From an uncultured Clostridia bacterium (lineage in GTDB: Bacteria; Bacillota; Clostridia; Christensenellales; UBA1242), in NCBI GenBank assembly GCA_934793215.1, contig CAKVOP010000002.1, positions 62,001 to 126,000 on the forward strand: 64,000 nt of DNA. Reading direction: 5' to 3'. Numbering within the stretch: the first letter of the stretch is position 1; every line of letters begins with the position of its first letter. Shown piece by piece: positions 60,610-64,000 of this stretch. Made by a program: the position numbers and the translations under genes. Below the pieces are notes generated by a model. That model did not search any database and was not told where the DNA came from. It saw nothing but the letters and a program-made list of their open reading frames with translations.

Positions 60610-61884
60610 TTATTTTGTTTGAGATTTGATAAAATCCAATACTTTTGTCATAATTGCGTTATTTTCAAAATAAGCATAGTCATTTTCATTTAACCCTTTC
60701 TTAAAATCTTCCACGCTCATGCCATACTTACTTGCATATTCGCCAATAATCTTGTCAAGATCCTCTGCACTAACACTGATTTTGTTGTCAGCAATGATTC
60801 TTTGAAGAACAAGTCTTGTTTTAATGTTCTTTTCAGCGTCAACTTTGCGTTCATTTCTAAATTCTTCTTCGGTTTTCCCAAGATAAGTAAGATAGTCAGC
60901 AAGTTTCATACCTTGATGAGAAAGTCTATGCTCAAAATCTTCTACCATATGGTGAACCTCATGGTCAATCATGCTTGCAGGAACTTCGATATTAGCCTTT
61001 TCAGCAATATCGTCAAGAAGTTTAACTTCAAAATCTCTTTCAGCCTTTTCTTCCGCTACTTTCATGAGATTTTCCTTAATAGAATTTTTGTATTCTTCAA
61101 GTGTTTCAAATTCTGTTGTGTCAGCGACAAACTTATCGTTAATTTCTGGAAGAACTTTCTTTTCTACTTTTTTAAGTGTTACTTTAAATACTGCTGGCTT
61201 CCCTTTGAGGTTCTCTGCTGGATAATTTTCAGGGAAAGTAACATTGACATCTTTTTCTTCATTGAGTTTCATGCCAACTACTTGATCTTCAAAGCCATCA
61301 ATAAATGTGTGCGAGCCAAGTTCAAGTCTATAATCTTGTGCTTCACCGCCATCAAATTTTTCTCCGTCAACATATCCAACAAAATCAATAGTTGCAAAAT
61401 CACCATTTTCTGCATCTTTTTGTTCTTCTACATATCTTGCATGGTTTACTTGTGCAAGTTTCAATTCGTTTTCTACCTGCTCTTCTGTAACCTCTGCCTT
61501 ATCTTTTTCTACTTTAATTTCAGCAAGGTTTGGCAAACTAAATTCTGGCATTAAATCAAAAACTAAAACAACTTGTAGCCCTTTATCTGCTGTAAAAGAA
61601 TTGTTTTCTACATGTGGGTGCCCTGCTACTGAAACCTGAGGATTCTCTTGTAAAAACTTGCTATACTCTTTAGAAACTACTCTATCAAATGCGTCATCAA
61701 AGAATACTGTATCTCCATAGTTTTGTTCAATTACTCTTCTTGGAGCATGTCCCTTTCTAAATCCTTGAATATTGAATTTACCTTTAGTAAGTTCATAAAC
61801 TTCATTAACTTCCTTTTCCCAATCTTGCGCCGAAACTGTTATGTTTAAAACGCCTTGTTTTTCTCTTTTTTCAAATGTAAACAT
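60610..61884 (-). CDS. tig: Trigger factor
   Basis: Ribosome-bound chaperone and prolyl isomerase. N-terminal ribosome-binding domain with the signature region GFRKGHAPRRV, FKBP-type domain (about 155-245, GDFATIDFVGYVDGEKFDGG at 163-182), and a long helical C-terminal chaperone domain. 424 residues. AAGGAG ribosome site. Confidence 0.96.
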   Translation of the reverse strand: MFTFEKREKQGVLNITVSAQDWEKEVNEVYELTKGKFNIQGFRKGHAPRRVIEQNYGDTVFFDDAFDRVVSKEYSKFLQENPQVSVAGHPHVENNSFTADKGLQVVLVFDLMPEFSLPNLAEIKVEKDKAEVTEEQVENELKLAQVNHARYVEEQKDAENGDFATIDFVGYVDGEKFDGGEAQDYRLELGSHTFIDGFEDQVVGMKLNEEKDVNVTFPENYPAENLKGKPAVFKVTLKKVEKKVLPEINDKFVADTTEFETLEEYKNSIKENLMKVAEEKAERDFEVKLLDDIAEKANIEVPASMIDHEVHHMVEDFEHRLSHQGMKLADYLTYLGKTEEEFRNERKVDAEKNIKTRLVLQRIIADNKISVSAEDLDKIIGEYASKYGMSVEDFKKGLNENDYAYFENNAIMTKVLDFIKSQTK

Positions 61885-61928
61885 ATTTTCTCCTTTTGTG
61901 GCGAACTATCGCCCATTACACAAATGTA

Positions 61929-61958
61929 ATGATAGCACACTTGCAAAACAAAATGCAA
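61929..61958 (-). promoter_or_regulatory. candidate promoter of tig
   Basis: On the minus strand TTGCAT (61958-61953), 18 bases, extended -10 TGC-TATCAT (61934-61929). Two small hairpins (ATTACA/TGTAAT and GGCGA/TCGCC) follow in the leader. Confidence 0.5.
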
Positions 61959-62005
61959 CTAATTTTGTCAACTTTAAGAAATGTTTGACAATTAAGATAC
62001 AAAAT

Positions 62006-62033
62006 AAAAGACTTATTTTAAAACAAGTCTTTT
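62006..62033 (-). terminator. Terminator downstream of 62132 gene
   Basis: AAAAGACTT (62006-62014) pairs with AAGTCTTTT (62025-62033); runs on both sides. Confidence 0.7.
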
Positions 62034-62131
62034 TTACAAGTAGTCAATCCAATTAATTAAAGTATTTGGAGCTTTTCTAACTCAAAATTTATTTCTTATT
62101 TTCAAAAATCGTTTCGTATTTTTGGCTAAAA

Positions 62132-62512
62132 TTATGAAAGTTTTTCGCTAAAAGTTAAGGAAACGCAAATTATAATAATCACAGCCATGACGGCCATAAT
62201 CATTATTTGTCTTATTTTTTCGCCTAACAGTGTTCTTTTAAACTTTTTTACATAAACTTGTGTGTTTTTCTCGATATCATCTCTGGTTATAGATGAATAA
62301 TTTATAAGTTTTGCAACATACAAATTAAATCTTTCATTAAACAAGGTGTAATACTCATGTTTGTAATTTATTATAAGCGCCACAATCCAATAAATCAAAG
62401 TTGCAATGATTCCAACCAAAGCGAAATAAAGCATTCCCGACCAAAGCCCTGACAATGCAGAACACAAGCCGACAAATGCAACTGCTCCTATTGTAATAAA
62501 AAAATTTTTCAT
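62132..62512 (-). CDS. Small membrane protein, unknown
   Basis: 126 residues from ATG 62512; the GTG at 62518 is part of the AAAGGTG ribosome site. Two N-terminal hydrophobic segments (about 2-22 and 25-50), a charged middle with many Tyr, Arg and Lys, and a C-terminal hydrophobic helix (about 103-120). I recognise no family. Followed by a terminator and preceded by another small membrane gene, perhaps in the same transcript. Confidence 0.65.
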   Translation of the reverse strand: MKNFFITIGAVAFVGLCSALSGLWSGMLYFALVGIIATLIYWIVALIINYKHEYYTLFNERFNLYVAKLINYSSITRDDIEKNTQVYVKKFKRTLLGEKIRQIMIMAVMAVIIIICVSLTFSEKLS

Positions 62513-62571
62513 ATGCACCTTTAAATCACGACTAGTATGTTATTTTTTTATATCAATTATAGACTAGTGTA

Positions 62572-62871
62572 CTACCCGTTTAAAATAATGGTTCTACCTT
62601 GCAATATAAACAAAACAACGATAGTTACTACAAAAACAACATAGCAAACAATCCATGCCACGTGCCTATGTTTTTGCACCCACGAAAAAGCCACAATAAT
62701 ACTCAAAAGATAAGCTATGGTTTGCCCAATTATATTAAAAATCGCTGAAACCGAAGTATTATTTTTTAACACCAAAGTTAATAGCAGAGAAACTGCAATA
62801 CAACCTATTCCTATAAATGCAAAAAGTGCCAAAATTGAAGAAGGCTTTTTATTCTCGTTTTTACTATCCAT
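62572..62871 (-). CDS. Small three-helix membrane protein, unknown
   Basis: 99 residues, three hydrophobic helices (about 13-35, 42-63, 72-92) with a basic HRH turn after the second. AAAGGA ribosome site. It lies 24 bases after gapA on the same strand, so it is probably read from the gapA transcript. No family recognised. Confidence 0.65.
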   Translation of the reverse strand: MDSKNENKKPSSILALFAFIGIGCIAVSLLLTLVLKNNTSVSAIFNIIGQTIAYLLSIIVAFSWVQKHRHVAWIVCYVVFVVTIVVLFILQGRTIILNG

Positions 62872-62895
62872 TTCAAATCCTTTCGTAATTTTGTT

Positions 62896-63909
<1,014 letters not shown>

Positions 63910-63954
63910 CTATTTTTGGCTAAATTAATAAAAATTAAAAATCTTTTGTATGAT

Positions 63955-64000
63955 TTATTCAGCTAAATCTGCTTTCTTATTGTGCTTCTTGCCAACTTCA
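63955..64000 (-). CDS. C-terminal end of an unidentified gene (partial)
   Basis: On the minus strand the last 46 bases read in frame as EVGKKHNKKADLAE followed by TAA at 63955. A basic/polar C-terminus is all that is visible. It would end 60 bases before gapA. Too short to identify, and it may be a chance frame. Confidence 0.4.
   Translation of the reverse strand, partial: EVGKKHNKKADLAE

Noticed and set aside
60802..61554. 250-codon plus-strand frame opposite tig
   Set aside because: Antisense shadow of a strongly conserved gene; the Cys/Phe-rich composition is typical of such shadows.

Overview
The window is AT-rich bacterial chromosome. Its gene content is that of an endospore-forming member of the Clostridia (Bacillota): a complete spoIIIAA-AH operon, spoIVB, the argR-recN-spoIVB order, RNase Y, a prokaryote-type proS, a T-box in front of pheST and an L20-type attenuator in front of infC. 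Several losses or rearrangements relative to Bacillus/Clostridium gene order suggest an uncultured, derived clostridial lineage. That placement is inference. Almost everything is core chromosome; the only accessory-looking stretch is about 38.3-45.3 kb, with smaller oddities at 56-58.5 kb.

Plus strand, 0-38 kb. rpsB-tsf is followed by a glycosyltransferase/acyltransferase pair where pyrH is usually found, then frr-uppS-cdsA-rseP. A PolC-like protein follows that stops after the exonuclease domain. Next are rimP-nusA-ylxR-ylxQ-infB-rbfA-nrnA-truB, an endonuclease IV, efp, and spoIIIAA-AH. Then come asp23-nusB-xseA-proS-xseB plus a membrane protein, infC (AUU start)-rpmI-rplT-SpoU methyltransferase, yebC, a small charged protein, ruvC, ruvAB, queA-tgt, rny and a COG2426-type membrane protein.

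38.4-45.3 kb. A PadR-type regulator fused to a long acidic linker and four membrane segments is followed by about 960 bp without an intact gene. That gap holds a decayed, inverted fragment of serS and several copies of a CTAGTATGC/GCATACTAG motif. Next are an unknown protein whose C-terminal half recalls OAS/CD-NTase folds, intact serS, a Xer-type tyrosine recombinase, and a 29-bp perfect palindrome built from the same motif. I propose this as a candidate single-recombinase Xer/dif-like unit. It sits where spo0A normally follows spoIVB.

Minus strand, 45-55 kb: argR-recN-spoIVB, with a terminator immediately before the spoIVB ribosome binding site, and T-box-pheS-pheT-cysteine desulfurase-thiI. 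55-64 kb: rluA (plus), an orphan unknown gene with its own promoter and terminator (plus), a frameshifted TfoX-N gene, tRNA-Leu(AAG), a 96-nt perfect cloverleaf of nested inverted repeats, a short ferritin-like protein, tig-clpP-clpX, two small membrane proteins and a GapA of the enterobacterial/eukaryotic type (all minus).

Together the genes cover translation, RNA decay, tRNA modification, recombination and repair, protein quality control, envelope lipid synthesis and mid-sporulation signalling. Three genes (the PolC-like exonuclease, ruvC and the xer recombinase) have -10 boxes ending exactly seven bases before the ATG, so their mRNAs are probably leaderless.
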